DNA of 37,974 nt from Saprospiraceae bacterium (GCA_019694255.1 JAIBCI010000057.1:1-37974), one strand, 5' to 3'. Numbered from the stretch's first letter, positions 1 through 7,145 are shown. The notes: a model not told the origin generated them from the sequence alone. Numbers and translations are program-made.

Positions 1-58
1 TCAGCGCACTGCCAGCTAACTCCTCTCTAAGAAGTTCAATCTCTTGCTTTGTCATCAT
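1..58 (-). CDS. 5' end of an unidentified gene, cut by the window edge
   Basis: A reading frame opens at 58 with two consecutive ATG codons and stays open for 19 codons (MMTKQEIELLREELAGSAL) to the left edge. The sequence just upstream on the minus strand reads AGGAAAA directly before the ATG, a good Shine-Dalgarno-like stretch. It lies 31 bases downstream of the stop of the small membrane protein gene on the same strand, so the two are probably co-transcribed. The visible part is charged and helical, without a signal peptide. Too little is present to name a family, and either ATG (58 or 55) could be the start. Confidence 0.5.
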   Translation of the reverse strand, partial: MMTKQEIELLREELAGSAL

Positions 59-89
59 TTTCCTATTTCTCGCAAAGCTATTACCTGTT

Positions 90-365
90 CTATTCCAGGC
101 ATATAGGCAGTTTATTGGACGGATACTGTATATCTAATTGCTTTGTATAATAATCTTGTTTAAACTCTAATTCTTGAATTTTAGAAATTAAGCTGTCTTT
201 TTTAATTCTGTTTTCGTTAATAAAAGAAGTTCTAACCAATTCGATAGCAGTATCTAACCTTCCACTTATTGAAGTAATACTTTTTTGAGCTTTTATAACT
301 TCTAAGACACTATATGCAGAAATCAATCCGCAAACCAAAGCAAACAATATTAAAGCCAATTTCAT
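90..365 (-). CDS. Small membrane-anchored coiled-coil protein, function unknown
   Basis: This encodes 91 residues. Residues 1-22 form a hydrophobic segment (MKLALILFALVCGLISAYSV) that is either a signal anchor or a single membrane helix. The rest is polar and helical, rich in Lys, Glu, Ile and Leu with a heptad-like pattern (about 40-75), suggesting a short coiled coil on one side of the membrane. No catalytic motif is visible and I do not recognise the family. It lies upstream of the cut-off gene at the left edge on the same strand and faces away from the transposase at 492, with 126 bases between the two starts. Small proteins of this type are common in mobile or phage-derived regions, but that is only context. 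Confidence 0.55.
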   Translation of the reverse strand: MKLALILFALVCGLISAYSVLEVIKAQKSITSISGRLDTAIELVRTSFINENRIKKDSLISKIQELEFKQDYYTKQLDIQYPSNKLPICLE

Positions 366-414
366 ACTATATTATAATCACCTATATATCAGCAACTTAT
401 ATGCCAAACAAAAA

Positions 415-426
415 TTAGTGTAAAAA
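415..426. repeat. 12-base direct repeat TTAGTGTAAAAA, copy 1
   Basis: The same 12 bases recur in the same orientation at 1901-1912, so the two copies bracket the transposase, its companion ORF and the Cys-rich gene. They could be a target duplication or recombination scar, but IS1595 elements normally make 8-base duplications and no inverted repeats are seen just inside the copies. AT-rich chance identity is possible. Confidence 0.35.
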
Positions 427-491
427 TATTCTCAAAATACACCAACAATGTCAAGAATTGAGCATAAATTTACACCATAATTCAGAGTAAT

Positions 492-1418
492 ATGTTAGGC
501 GAATTTAAGACCATATTTGACTTACAAGCAGCTTTTCCGACTGAACAAGACTGCATAAACCATTTAGAATCAATACTTTGGAATGAAACACCAGTTTCTC
601 CATTTGACCAAACAAGCAAGGTTTATAAATGTACCGGAGGCAAATACAAGTGCAAAAACACTGGAAAGTACTTTAATGTCAAAGTAGGAACTATTTTCGA
701 GGATACCAAAATACCTTTGATTAAGTGGTTTATGGCTTTGTTCATATTCTCAAGCCACAAAAAAGGAATAAGTAGCCACCAATTAGCAAAAGACATTGGA
801 GTTACTCAAAAATCAGCTTGGTTTATGCTTCATCGTTTGAGATATGCTTTCGATCATCCAACATTTAAAGAAATCATGGGAGACAATGTTATCGAAATTG
901 ACGAAACCTACATGGGAGGTGAATACAAAAACAAGCATTCAAACAGAAAGAAGAAGGGTACACAAGGTCGAAGCGTAAAAGATAAGACTCCGGTTTTAGG
1001 AATAAAAGAAAGAAATGGTAATATTGTAGCTACTGTTATTGAAGATACCAAAGGATCAACCATTCAACCAATTATCAGAGATCATGTCGAAGAAGGTAGT
1101 ATTATTAGCACTGATGAATGGTTTGGCTACAATGGATTGCACAAAGATTTTACCCATATTAGAGTGAACCATAGTGCAAAAGAATACGTTAATATGATGG
1201 CTTCAACAAATGGAGTAGAAAACTTTTGGAGTCATTTAAAAAGAGGTATTAACGGCATTAATCATTGGGTATCCCAAGAACATTTGCAGAAATATGTCAA
1301 TGAATACTGCTTACGATACAACACAAGAAAATATACCACGAATGAAAGATTTAACCTTCTTTTGGCGAACATAAATTTCAGAATCACTTACGCAAATCTT
1401 ATCTGTCATGAAAAGTAA
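492..1418 (+). CDS. IS1595-family transposase (ISXO2-like DDE domain)
   Basis: At 308 residues this is full length for the family. It would catalyse cut-and-paste or copy-in movement of its element. The N-terminal part (about 1-75) corresponds to the zinc-ribbon region, but the usual first CxxC is replaced by SPFD (36-39) and only Cys47 and Cys54 remain, as I recall for a Bacteroidota subgroup. A conserved helical stretch (76-118) follows. The ISXO2-like catalytic domain contains IDETYMGG with Asp137, STDEW with Asp208, and an N-x-x-E motif with Asn240 and Glu243 ahead of the WSHLKRG helix. Its C-terminal 'YVNEYCLRYNTRK' is typical. The stop overlaps the next ORF by 11 bases. No frameshift is seen, so the protein could be active. 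Confidence 0.93.
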   Translation: MLGEFKTIFDLQAAFPTEQDCINHLESILWNETPVSPFDQTSKVYKCTGGKYKCKNTGKYFNVKVGTIFEDTKIPLIKWFMALFIFSSHKKGISSHQLAKDIGVTQKSAWFMLHRLRYAFDHPTFKEIMGDNVIEIDETYMGGEYKNKHSNRKKKGTQGRSVKDKTPVLGIKERNGNIVATVIEDTKGSTIQPIIRDHVEEGSIISTDEWFGYNGLHKDFTHIRVNHSAKEYVNMMASTNGVENFWSHLKRGINGINHWVSQEHLQKYVNEYCLRYNTRKYTTNERFNLLLANINFRITYANLICHEK

Positions 1419-1554
1419 AAAGACCAAGAAGTTTAAGGACGATTTACCAGTTGAGGGTAAGATAGAGAACAAGCCTATAAAGAAGAAAGAATTTGACAAA
1501 ACACTGATTGCGCTTTTAAAAACACCGCCACCACAAAAGAATAAAAAGGCTTAA
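1408..1554 (+). CDS. Lysine-rich companion ORF of the IS1595 element
   Basis: This 48-residue ORF starts with ATG inside the last codons of the transposase gene (11-base overlap, different frame), which suggests translational coupling. It is very basic (about 17 lysines) and ends in a short motif FDKTLIALLKTPPPQKNKKA. I recall similar small ORFs with a 'FDK.L..L...PPP' tail after Bacteroidota IS1595 transposases, but cannot confirm this here. No catalytic residues are visible. A helper or DNA-contact peptide is possible; the function is unknown. Confidence 0.55.
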   Translation: MKSKKTKKFKDDLPVEGKIENKPIKKKEFDKTLIALLKTPPPQKNKKA

Positions 1555-1562
1555 GAATTTAA

Positions 1563-1578
1563 GGGTACTGCCATACCC
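1563..1578. other. Hairpin with CTGCCA loop next to the IS
   Basis: GGGTA (1563-1567) and TACCC (1574-1578) are perfect 5-base arms around the loop CTGCCA. It sits 9 bases after the companion ORF and 32 bases beyond the stop of the convergent Cys-rich gene. No clear U tract follows on either strand, so a terminator role is weak; it may be an IS end. Confidence 0.4.
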
Positions 1579-1609
1579 CAAAAATTCTATTTGTGTAATC
1601 CTGTTACTG

Positions 1610-1771
1610 TTATTCACAGTTTCCACAGGACGCGCAATCTGTTTCGACTTCGATTCGGAAGATTTCGCCTTCCTCTTCGCAGGTTTTACAGACTTTTTTC
1701 CCTTGCACACAACCAGAGGTTATGACAAGATAGCATCGCCCATTTCGCTCAATGATGTATTGATCGCTCAT
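1610..1771 (-). CDS. 53-residue cysteine-rich protein, possible metal binder
   Basis: A short frame on the minus strand starts at ATG 1771 and ends at TAA 1610. It encodes 53 residues beginning MSDQYIIERNGRCYLVIT and contains seven cysteines (13, 21, 28, 31, 46, 49, 52). The last five form CxxC (28-31) and CxxCxxC (46-52), a spacing typical of small zinc- or iron-sulfur-binding proteins. There is no signal peptide, so it is likely cytoplasmic. An overlapping longer frame (1516-1710, same strand) is lysine-rich low-complexity and much less protein-like. The gene is convergent with the IS and not obviously in an operon. I do not recognise a family. The cysteine spacing makes chance unlikely but expression is unproven. 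Confidence 0.6.
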   Translation of the reverse strand: MSDQYIIERNGRCYLVITSGCVQGKKVCKTCEEEGEIFRIEVETDCASCGNCE

Positions 1772-1781
1772 GCGAATACAG

Positions 1782-1871
1782 TTGCTAACAAGTTTTTATC
1801 TTAAAGTGTGCAAGGTTCTTTAACTTTACTATGCTAATGTATGTAGCTTTTGCTAACTACACAAGTTTTTA
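1782..1871. repeat. Imperfect direct repeat TTGCTAAC(TACAC)AAGTTTTTA
   Basis: Copy 1 at 1782-1798 reads TTGCTAACAAGTTTTTA. Copy 2 at 1850-1871 has the same bases with a 5-base insert after TTGCTAAC. Copy starts are 68 bases apart, in the region upstream of the Cys-rich gene. They may be regulator sites or a duplication scar. Nothing else is recognisable in the rest of 1772-1970. Confidence 0.4.
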
Positions 1872-1873
1872 AG

Positions 1874-1897
1874 CCCCGATTCCTGCCAGAATTGGGG
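1874..1897. terminator. Strong hairpin, terminator-like
   Basis: CCCCGATTC (1874-1882) pairs with GAATTGGGG (1889-1897) over nine positions with one G-U pair, loop CTGCCA. TTTTTAA precedes and ATTTTA follows, so it could act as a bidirectional intrinsic terminator. No gene ends next to it on the plus strand, so it may be a relic of a lost gene or insulate the lolA operon from the IS side. The loop matches that of the hairpin at 1563-1578. Confidence 0.5.
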
Positions 1898-1900
1898 ATT

Positions 1901-1912
1901 TTAGTGTAAAAA
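1901..1912. repeat. 12-base direct repeat TTAGTGTAAAAA, copy 2
   Basis: Second copy of the repeat at 415-426, same orientation, directly after the hairpin at 1874-1897 and 58 bases before the lolA-like start. Confidence 0.35.
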
Positions 1913-1970
1913 GGTATATCATTGCCTAATTTTATTCCTGTAAGCGACGTCATTATATAAAATTAGATTG

Positions 1971-2594
1971 ATGAAGTATTTTTTTTTACTATTTCTGTGT
2001 TCATCCGTTCTTTGCGCGCAAGCCGTAAATAGCTCGGCTTCAGTCGAATTATTGAAAAACATTGAAGGTTACTACAGTAAGAAATCGATTCAAATTGAAT
2101 TTAACTATGCCTGGAAGGCTTCAGAAGGAAAGGAATTTATTGAGAAGGGTAGTTTTTTCTTCACGGATTCATGGTACAAGTTGATCTTGCCTGAGCAGGA
2201 TATTTATTTTGACGGAAGCAGTCAATGGACTTATTTTAAGGATAGGAAAGAAGTGCAGATTACACAGTCCAGCCTGGAGGAAAGTGCTTTTCATCCTTTA
2301 AAATTCGCGAGACTTTACAAGTCCAAATCCTTTAAGTCCAGGGTTGTTCAGGATGAAAAAGGCATTGCAGTTGTTGAGTTGGTGCCAGCTGATAGGGACC
2401 AGGAATATCATAAAGTGGTGTTAAGCATCCTAAAAAATCAAAGGCAATTACGTAAAGTGGAGGTTTACTATAAAAACGGAGACCGATATCGCATTGAGCT
2501 ATTGAAACATACGCCTACAAAAAAGCTTCATATGGCTGATTTTCAGCTTAATATTGTTGGATTGTCCGGAGTGCACGTGGAAGATCTTCGTTAG
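1971..2594 (+). CDS. LolA-like outer-membrane lipoprotein carrier protein
   Basis: This encodes a 207-residue protein that should chaperone lipoproteins across the periplasm to the outer membrane. I chose ATG 1971; an in-frame TTG lies one codon upstream. Residues 1-18 are a signal peptide (MKYFFLLFLCSSVLCAQA, cleavage near CAQA). The mature part shows the LolA-like pattern of alternating beta strands: an early helix (VELLKNIEGYY), 'FIEKGSFFFTDSWYKLILP', 'DGSSQWTYFKDRKEVQIT', and late strands 'LRKVEVYYKNGDRYRIELL'. Length fits Bacteroidota LolA-like proteins (about 200-230). It heads an operon with the GH3 gene 46 bases downstream. Identification rests on the overall pattern, since LolA proteins have no catalytic motif; a paralogue with another lipid-related role is possible. 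Confidence 0.8.
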   Translation: MKYFFLLFLCSSVLCAQAVNSSASVELLKNIEGYYSKKSIQIEFNYAWKASEGKEFIEKGSFFFTDSWYKLILPEQDIYFDGSSQWTYFKDRKEVQITQSSLEESAFHPLKFARLYKSKSFKSRVVQDEKGIAVVELVPADRDQEYHKVVLSILKNQRQLRKVEVYYKNGDRYRIELLKHTPTKKLHMADFQLNIVGLSGVHVEDLR

Positions 2595-2626
2595 AAGTAG
2601 ATGATCTTATATTAAGCCCATATCGT

Positions 2627-2634
2627 TATTTTTG
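2627..2634 (+). promoter_or_regulatory. TAnnTTTG -7 box before the GH3 gene
   Basis: TATTTTTG matches the Bacteroidota -7 consensus exactly and ends 6 bases before ATG 2641, which would give a nearly leaderless transcript. No clear -33 TTTG is seen at the expected spacing, so this is a candidate only. It also argues against an upstream TTG start at 2632. Confidence 0.4.
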
Positions 2635-2640
2635 CCCTGC

Positions 2641-4164
2641 ATGAGTATAAAAACCAATATTGTCAGGGCTGCTGCCGGAGCGGCCATTGGGAGAATCAAT
2701 AAAATTGAAGAAAATGCCCTTCAAAATCAATCATTGTGGTTTAAAAAGATTGTCAAAGGAGCTTCAGGGACTAAATTTGGAAAAGATCATCATTTCGAAC
2801 GGATCACCAATTATAACGAATTTAAATCAAACGTACCCGTAAGAGACTACGAAGGCCTTAGGGCTTACTTTGATGATATTGCCTCTGGTACGCCTAACGT
2901 TTGCTGGCCAGGCAAACCTAAATACCTAGCAAAAACGTCAGGAACAACAAGCGGAACAAAGTATATTCCTATTACCCGACAGAGCCTTCCCAATCATATT
3001 AACAGCGCCCGTAACGCACTGTTTTCATACATAGACTTAAATAAAGAATCTAAAATCTTTGATGGCAGAATGCTTTTTCTGTCAGGTAGCCCTTTACTGG
3101 AAAACAAGAATGGACTATTGGTTGGCAGACTTTCGGGAATTGTTAATCACGAAGTGCCTTCATGGATGAGCAAGACAATCTTGCCAAGTATGGCTACAAA
3201 TTTGCTGGAACCCTGGGAAAGAAAAGTGGATGCCATTGTCAATGAACTAATGAACAACGATGTGAGGGTCATAAGTGGAATACCTCCCTGGATTCAGATG
3301 ATTTTTGAAAGAATGCTAGCGTTAACCAATAAAAAAAATGTAGCAGAACTCTTGCCAAATTTAGAATTATACATTCACGGCGGGGTGAATTACCAGCCTT
3401 ATCATGCAAGGATTAATCAACTTATTGGCAGACCCATCAATCTTGTGGAGACATATCCGGCGAGTGAAGGATTTTTTGCTTATCAGGACCGTTTTGATAC
3501 GGAAGGGCTTAGAATTGTCAGCAACAGTGGAATTTTTTACGAGTTTATTCCTCTCGACCAGATCCATCGACCGGATGCTGATCGCTTAAGTCTTCACGAT
3601 GTTGCTTTAGAGAAGGATTATGCGATTGTGATTAATTCCAATGCTGGTCTGTTGGGTTATCTGATAGGCGATGTGGTTCGCTTCATAAATAAATCACCCT
3701 ATAGGTTAAAGGTAACAGGAAGGGTCAGTCAATTTATTTCGGCATTTGGTGAGCATGTCATTGCCTCCGAAATCGAATCTTCAATGACTGCAGCTGTTCT
3801 CAAGCATCATCTCTCAATTGTCGAATTTATGGTTGCTCCTCAAGTCAACCCGTCAGATGGTTCATTACCTTATCATGAATGGTTTGTTGAATTCAATGAA
3901 ATTCCTGATAATATCGATGTGGTCGCCAATACCATAAACAGTCATCTATGTAACTTGAACACTTATTATAATGATCTAATTAAGAATAAGATTCTTCAAC
4001 GTCTAAAAATCAGAACGATTCGTAAAAATGGATTTAAAGATTATATGACTCGTATCAATAAAATAGGTGAACAGTTTAAGGTGACCCGGGTCTGCAATGA
4101 CAGGTCTGTGGCCGATCAGTTACAAAATTCAGTAATAAATCTTTCCGATGGGAATTTTAGATAA
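2641..4164 (+). CDS. GH3-family acyl-adenylating enzyme
   Basis: This encodes 507 residues of the GH3 superfamily, whose plant members adenylate a carboxylic acid and couple it to an amino acid; substrates of bacterial members are largely unknown. Three family motifs are visible: the phosphate-binding loop TSGTTSGTKYIPI (about 99-111), the TYPASEGFFAYQ motif (about 270-282) with Ser and Glu positioned for ATP, and YLIGDVVRF (about 339-347). The C-terminal third carries the mobile lid domain. I chose ATG 2641 because a TTG upstream would overlap the -7 box. The end overlaps the next gene by 17 bases. The position between a LolA-like protein and coiled-coil proteins hints at an envelope or lipid-related role, which is inference. 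Confidence 0.88.
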   Translation: MSIKTNIVRAAAGAAIGRINKIEENALQNQSLWFKKIVKGASGTKFGKDHHFERITNYNEFKSNVPVRDYEGLRAYFDDIASGTPNVCWPGKPKYLAKTSGTTSGTKYIPITRQSLPNHINSARNALFSYIDLNKESKIFDGRMLFLSGSPLLENKNGLLVGRLSGIVNHEVPSWMSKTILPSMATNLLEPWERKVDAIVNELMNNDVRVISGIPPWIQMIFERMLALTNKKNVAELLPNLELYIHGGVNYQPYHARINQLIGRPINLVETYPASEGFFAYQDRFDTEGLRIVSNSGIFYEFIPLDQIHRPDADRLSLHDVALEKDYAIVINSNAGLLGYLIGDVVRFINKSPYRLKVTGRVSQFISAFGEHVIASEIESSMTAAVLKHHLSIVEFMVAPQVNPSDGSLPYHEWFVEFNEIPDNIDVVANTINSHLCNLNTYYNDLIKNKILQRLKIRTIRKNGFKDYMTRINKIGEQFKVTRVCNDRSVADQLQNSVINLSDGNFR

Positions 4165-4801
4165 AATAAAATCAGTGTTTATTGTGCCGGAAGACAATCC
4201 GGGTAGTGCCAATACAGTGGCCGCGTCTTCCACAGCGACAACATCTCAGGACACACAGGATACGGGTGTTTCAATGAGCTCAGAAAATCGTCAAAAATTT
4301 TATGAATTGCTGAGCGGAATTCTTGAAAAGAACAATCTACCCGGCTACGATTATCTTGAATATAAGAAAGCACTGCAATCAGTTGCAAAGTTAGCAAACA
4401 TGGATGAGGCGAATGTTTACCGGACTGTTTTTGCAGCTGCTCAGGCGATGAATGTCGACGTAGCCCATCTCATGTCGACGGCAAATTCTTATTTAAGCGT
4501 TCTGGAGACCGAGCAAGCAAAATTTCATCAGGCGGCTGATAAATTCCTGGCTGACCAGGTGCAAAATAAATCTTCTGATATCAAGAGTACCCAACAAAAG
4601 CTTGATGACAGTAAAAAACAGCTTGAGACCCTTCATCGTGAAATTGAAGAACTCGAAAAAAATTTAGCCATTCTGACCTCCGATTTGAGTCAGGTTCAGG
4701 CCAAAATAGCCGCGAATAAGGCAGATTTTAATTCGAACTATGTCTCCTTTGTCGATGAAATCAGGAAGGATATCCAAAAAATGAAGCAATACCTACAATA
4801 G
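4148..4801 (+). CDS. Soluble coiled-coil protein, function unknown
   Basis: This encodes 217 residues. The start ATG lies inside the end of the GH3 gene (17-base overlap), so translation is probably coupled. The layout is a short amphipathic N-terminus (MGILDKIKSVFIVPE), a Ser/Thr/Ala/Asp-rich linker (about 18-45), a helical domain (about 46-125), and a long coiled coil (about 130-190, EELEKNLAILTSDLSQVQAK) rich in Lys, Glu, Gln and Leu. There is no signal peptide or membrane segment. The layout and the following gene resemble a two-component membrane-stress pair of PspA/IM30 type, but I see no diagnostic motif. The next gene follows after 28 bases. Confidence 0.75.
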   Translation: MGILDKIKSVFIVPEDNPGSANTVAASSTATTSQDTQDTGVSMSSENRQKFYELLSGILEKNNLPGYDYLEYKKALQSVAKLANMDEANVYRTVFAAAQAMNVDVAHLMSTANSYLSVLETEQAKFHQAADKFLADQVQNKSSDIKSTQQKLDDSKKQLETLHREIEELEKNLAILTSDLSQVQAKIAANKADFNSNYVSFVDEIRKDIQKMKQYLQ

Positions 4802-4805
4802 ATCT

Positions 4806-4813
4806 TATTTTTG
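4806..4813 (+). promoter_or_regulatory. TAnnTTTG -7 box between the two coiled-coil genes
   Basis: TATTTTTG lies 16 bases before ATG 4830. It may provide an internal promoter for the membrane coiled-coil protein and aspartate kinase. No matching -33 element is evident. Confidence 0.3.
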
Positions 4814-4829
4814 AAAATTAATATTAGAT

Positions 4830-5837
4830 ATGGAAATTTCGGGGTTACAAAAAAGAAATTTTTGGGGAAAGCCTGAAGGAATTACAGGCGGGTTGATATT
4901 GGCCGGTATGATCACTGGTGTAGGTTACTTATTTGTTAAGTTCCTTCCAACTCTGATCCAACTAACCAGTAATTTGCTATACCTCGGTGGAATGTTACTT
5001 GTTCTTGGAGCAATCCTGTATATAATTCTCGATCCACGAATGCGGAATCTTGTCTGGTATATGTACAAGTCGGTCATGCGTTGGATCACCGGTCTTTTTA
5101 TTCAATTAGATCCTATAGGTATTTTGAAAAGCTATGTATCCGATTTGAAAGATAATTTGGGTAAAATGAACAAGCAGATTGGTCGGCTTCGTGCCCAAAT
5201 GCATTTGTTGAAAGAGCAAATCTACAATAATGACAAGCAGATAGATTCTAACTTAAGTCAGGTGAAGGAAGCACGACAGGTTAATCAGGAGTCAGTTGTA
5301 GTACTCAAAGCGAGACAAGCAGGTCGGCTAAAGGAATCCAATGTAAAGCTTGAAGATTTATACAGAAAAATGGAAATACTTTATAAAGTATTAACAAGGA
5401 TGTATCAGGCTTCAGAAATTATGGCTGAGGATATTTCAGACCAGGTAAAAATTAAAGAGCAAGAGCGGCAGGCCATACATGCAAGTCACTCTGCGATGCG
5501 TTCAGCAATGAGTGTCATATCAGGTGATAAAGATCAAAGAGCTTTGTTTGATGAAGCATTGGATGCAATGGCGGATGACGTGAGTATGAAAGTTGGAGAA
5601 ATGGAGCAGTTTATGGAGCTTTCAGAAAATTTTATGTCTTCCGTTGATTTGCAAAATGGAGTATTTGAAGAGAAAGGACTCAAGATGCTTGAAAAATGGG
5701 AAAAACAAGGTGTTTCTAAAATTCTAGGTGCAGAGAAAAATTCGCTTGTAGCACAAGATCCGCCTCTGGTTCTCGAGCATAATACACCGGGTCGGTCAAT
5801 TATTGATAATCCGTATGACAAACTGTTTAAAGATTAG
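4830..5837 (+). CDS. Membrane-anchored coiled-coil protein, possibly PspA-like
   Basis: This encodes 335 residues. Two hydrophobic segments lie near the N-terminus (about 20-42 and 48-68), followed by an amphipathic stretch (WYMYKSVMRWITGLFIQLDP, about 76-95) that looks membrane-associated. From about 100 to 215 there is a long Gln/Lys/Glu-rich coiled coil, and then a second helical region (about 225-295) before a short polar tail. The region from FIQLDPIGILKSYVSDL onwards recalls the start of PspA/IM30 proteins, which guard membrane integrity, but the two membrane helices are not usual for PspA. It sits between another coiled-coil gene and lysC with gaps of 28 and 15 bases, so all should be co-expressed. 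Function is inferred, not shown. Confidence 0.75.
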   Translation: MEISGLQKRNFWGKPEGITGGLILAGMITGVGYLFVKFLPTLIQLTSNLLYLGGMLLVLGAILYIILDPRMRNLVWYMYKSVMRWITGLFIQLDPIGILKSYVSDLKDNLGKMNKQIGRLRAQMHLLKEQIYNNDKQIDSNLSQVKEARQVNQESVVVLKARQAGRLKESNVKLEDLYRKMEILYKVLTRMYQASEIMAEDISDQVKIKEQERQAIHASHSAMRSAMSVISGDKDQRALFDEALDAMADDVSMKVGEMEQFMELSENFMSSVDLQNGVFEEKGLKMLEKWEKQGVSKILGAEKNSLVAQDPPLVLEHNTPGRSIIDNPYDKLFKD

Positions 5838-5852
5838 AAGTTATATCCAACA

Positions 5853-7145
5853 ATGGTAGTATTTAAGTTTGGGGGTGCCTCCGTAAAAGACGCGGATGGT
5901 TTTCGGAATGTAGCAGATATTATTCGAAATCATCAGGGTGAAGATTCATTGGTGGTTGTTGTGTCTGCTACAGGGAAAACTACCAATGCTTTAGAAGAAG
6001 TTATTGATAAGAAATTTATGAATACGTCGGATGCGCTGAAGGAGTTAGAAAAAATAAGAATATCCCACCAGCATATAATATCCTCATTGGGGTTAGATAA
6101 TGAGGATACATTACAGCAGCTGGTACACGAACATTTTGTCGAAGCAGAATGGATTATTGAGGAAACCCGTGAAATGAACTATGATTATGCCTATGACCAG
6201 GTTATTGCAATAGGTGAACTGGTTTCTTCAAGAATACTTGAAGCCACTTTGAAAAGCAGTGGCATCAATACAAGCTGGGTCGATGCGCGTTCTTTAATCA
6301 GGACTGATGAGACATGGCGAGAAGGCAGGGTTCAATGGAATATCACCAATGATCAAATAAAGGACACCTGTCTTCCACTGCTGACTCAACGGAAAGTCAT
6401 AGTCACCCAGGGTTTCATCGGTTCCACTGCTGAAAACAATACTGTCACACTGGGAAGAGAAGGTTCGGATTATACCGCTGCCATTATTTCTGCGGCACTC
6501 AATGCCAGATCAATGACTATTTGGAAAGATGTACCGGGTGTGCTTACCGGTGATCCAAAAGTATTTGACAATGTCACGAAGTTAGACCGATTGTCTTTTA
6601 TGGAAGCGATCGAAATGACATACTATGGCGCTAAAGTAATTCATCCCAAGACCATTCAACCATTAAAGAATAAAAATATTCCGCTCAATGTGCGATCATT
6701 TATAGAGCCTCAGAAAGATGGTACTATAATTTTTGGAGAAATTGAAAGAGAATATCCGCCTATTGTTGTGTTAGAGCGTAATCAGGCGTTAATTCATTTC
6801 TCTTCAAAAGATCTTTCATTTATTGCTGAAGATCATCTGGCTGAACTTTTTAAGATATTTGACCAGCTGAGGATTAAAGTTAATCTTATGCGGAATACCG
6901 CCATTTCATTCACTATTTGCGCTAGCAATCAGCGCGCAAAAATTGCCGAATTGCAAAAAAAAGTCGAACAACAATTCAGTGTAATCATTGATCCGGATCT
7001 GGATCTCTATACAATCAGGCATTGCAATGAGACCATGCTCCCGAAGTTGCTATCAGAAAAAATTATTATTCTTGAAGAGAGAATCAGAAATACAGTTCAG
7101 GTAGTCGTTAAAAATGCGCCGGATATCGTTCATAAAAAACACTGA
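5853..7145 (+). CDS. lysC: Aspartate kinase, monofunctional
   Basis: This 430-residue enzyme phosphorylates aspartate, the first step to lysine/diaminopimelate, threonine and methionine. The kinase domain opens with VFKFGGASV (3-11), which holds the lysine and glycines of the ATP/aspartate site, and continues with TVTLGREGSDYTAA (about 198-211) and KDVPGVLTGDP (about 226-236). The C-terminal part (about 300-420) is the ACT regulatory region, which normally senses lysine or threonine. There is no homoserine dehydrogenase domain, so it is not the ThrA fusion. ATG 5853 follows the preceding stop by 15 bases. It is the last gene of the plus-strand operon and is followed by a hairpin terminator. 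Confidence 0.93.
   Translation: MVVFKFGGASVKDADGFRNVADIIRNHQGEDSLVVVVSATGKTTNALEEVIDKKFMNTSDALKELEKIRISHQHIISSLGLDNEDTLQQLVHEHFVEAEWIIEETREMNYDYAYDQVIAIGELVSSRILEATLKSSGINTSWVDARSLIRTDETWREGRVQWNITNDQIKDTCLPLLTQRKVIVTQGFIGSTAENNTVTLGREGSDYTAAIISAALNARSMTIWKDVPGVLTGDPKVFDNVTKLDRLSFMEAIEMTYYGAKVIHPKTIQPLKNKNIPLNVRSFIEPQKDGTIIFGEIEREYPPIVVLERNQALIHFSSKDLSFIAEDHLAELFKIFDQLRIKVNLMRNTAISFTICASNQRAKIAELQKKVEQQFSVIIDPDLDLYTIRHCNETMLPKLLSEKIIILEERIRNTVQVVVKNAPDIVHKKH

Larger units (their letters stand above)
492..1554 (+). mobile_element. IS1595-family insertion sequence (coding core; ends not resolved)
   Basis: The core consists of an IS1595/ISXO2-type transposase gene followed by an overlapping small lysine-rich ORF. 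I could not identify a convincing pair of terminal inverted repeats. A hairpin GGGTA-CTGCCA-TACCC at 1563-1578 lies just beyond the last ORF and is a candidate for the right end, but nothing matching it occurs in 366-491. The coordinates therefore give only the coding core, and the element may be an old or partly degraded copy. The transposase frame itself is intact. Confidence 0.7.

Noticed and set aside
492-1554. Terminal inverted repeats of the IS
   Set aside because: I compared 366-491 with 1555-1620 on both strands and found no convincing matching arms, so no ends were assigned.
1516-1710. A 64-residue minus-strand frame over the region after the IS
   Set aside because: It is lysine/serine-rich low complexity and overlaps both the companion ORF and the 53-residue Cys-rich frame, which has ordered CxxC motifs and is far more protein-like.
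1782-1871. Possible integron attC site at the TTGCTAAC/AAGTTTTTA repeats
   Set aside because: The core sites do not match the RYYYAAC/GTTRRRY pattern, the copies are in direct rather than inverted orientation, and no integrase gene is present.
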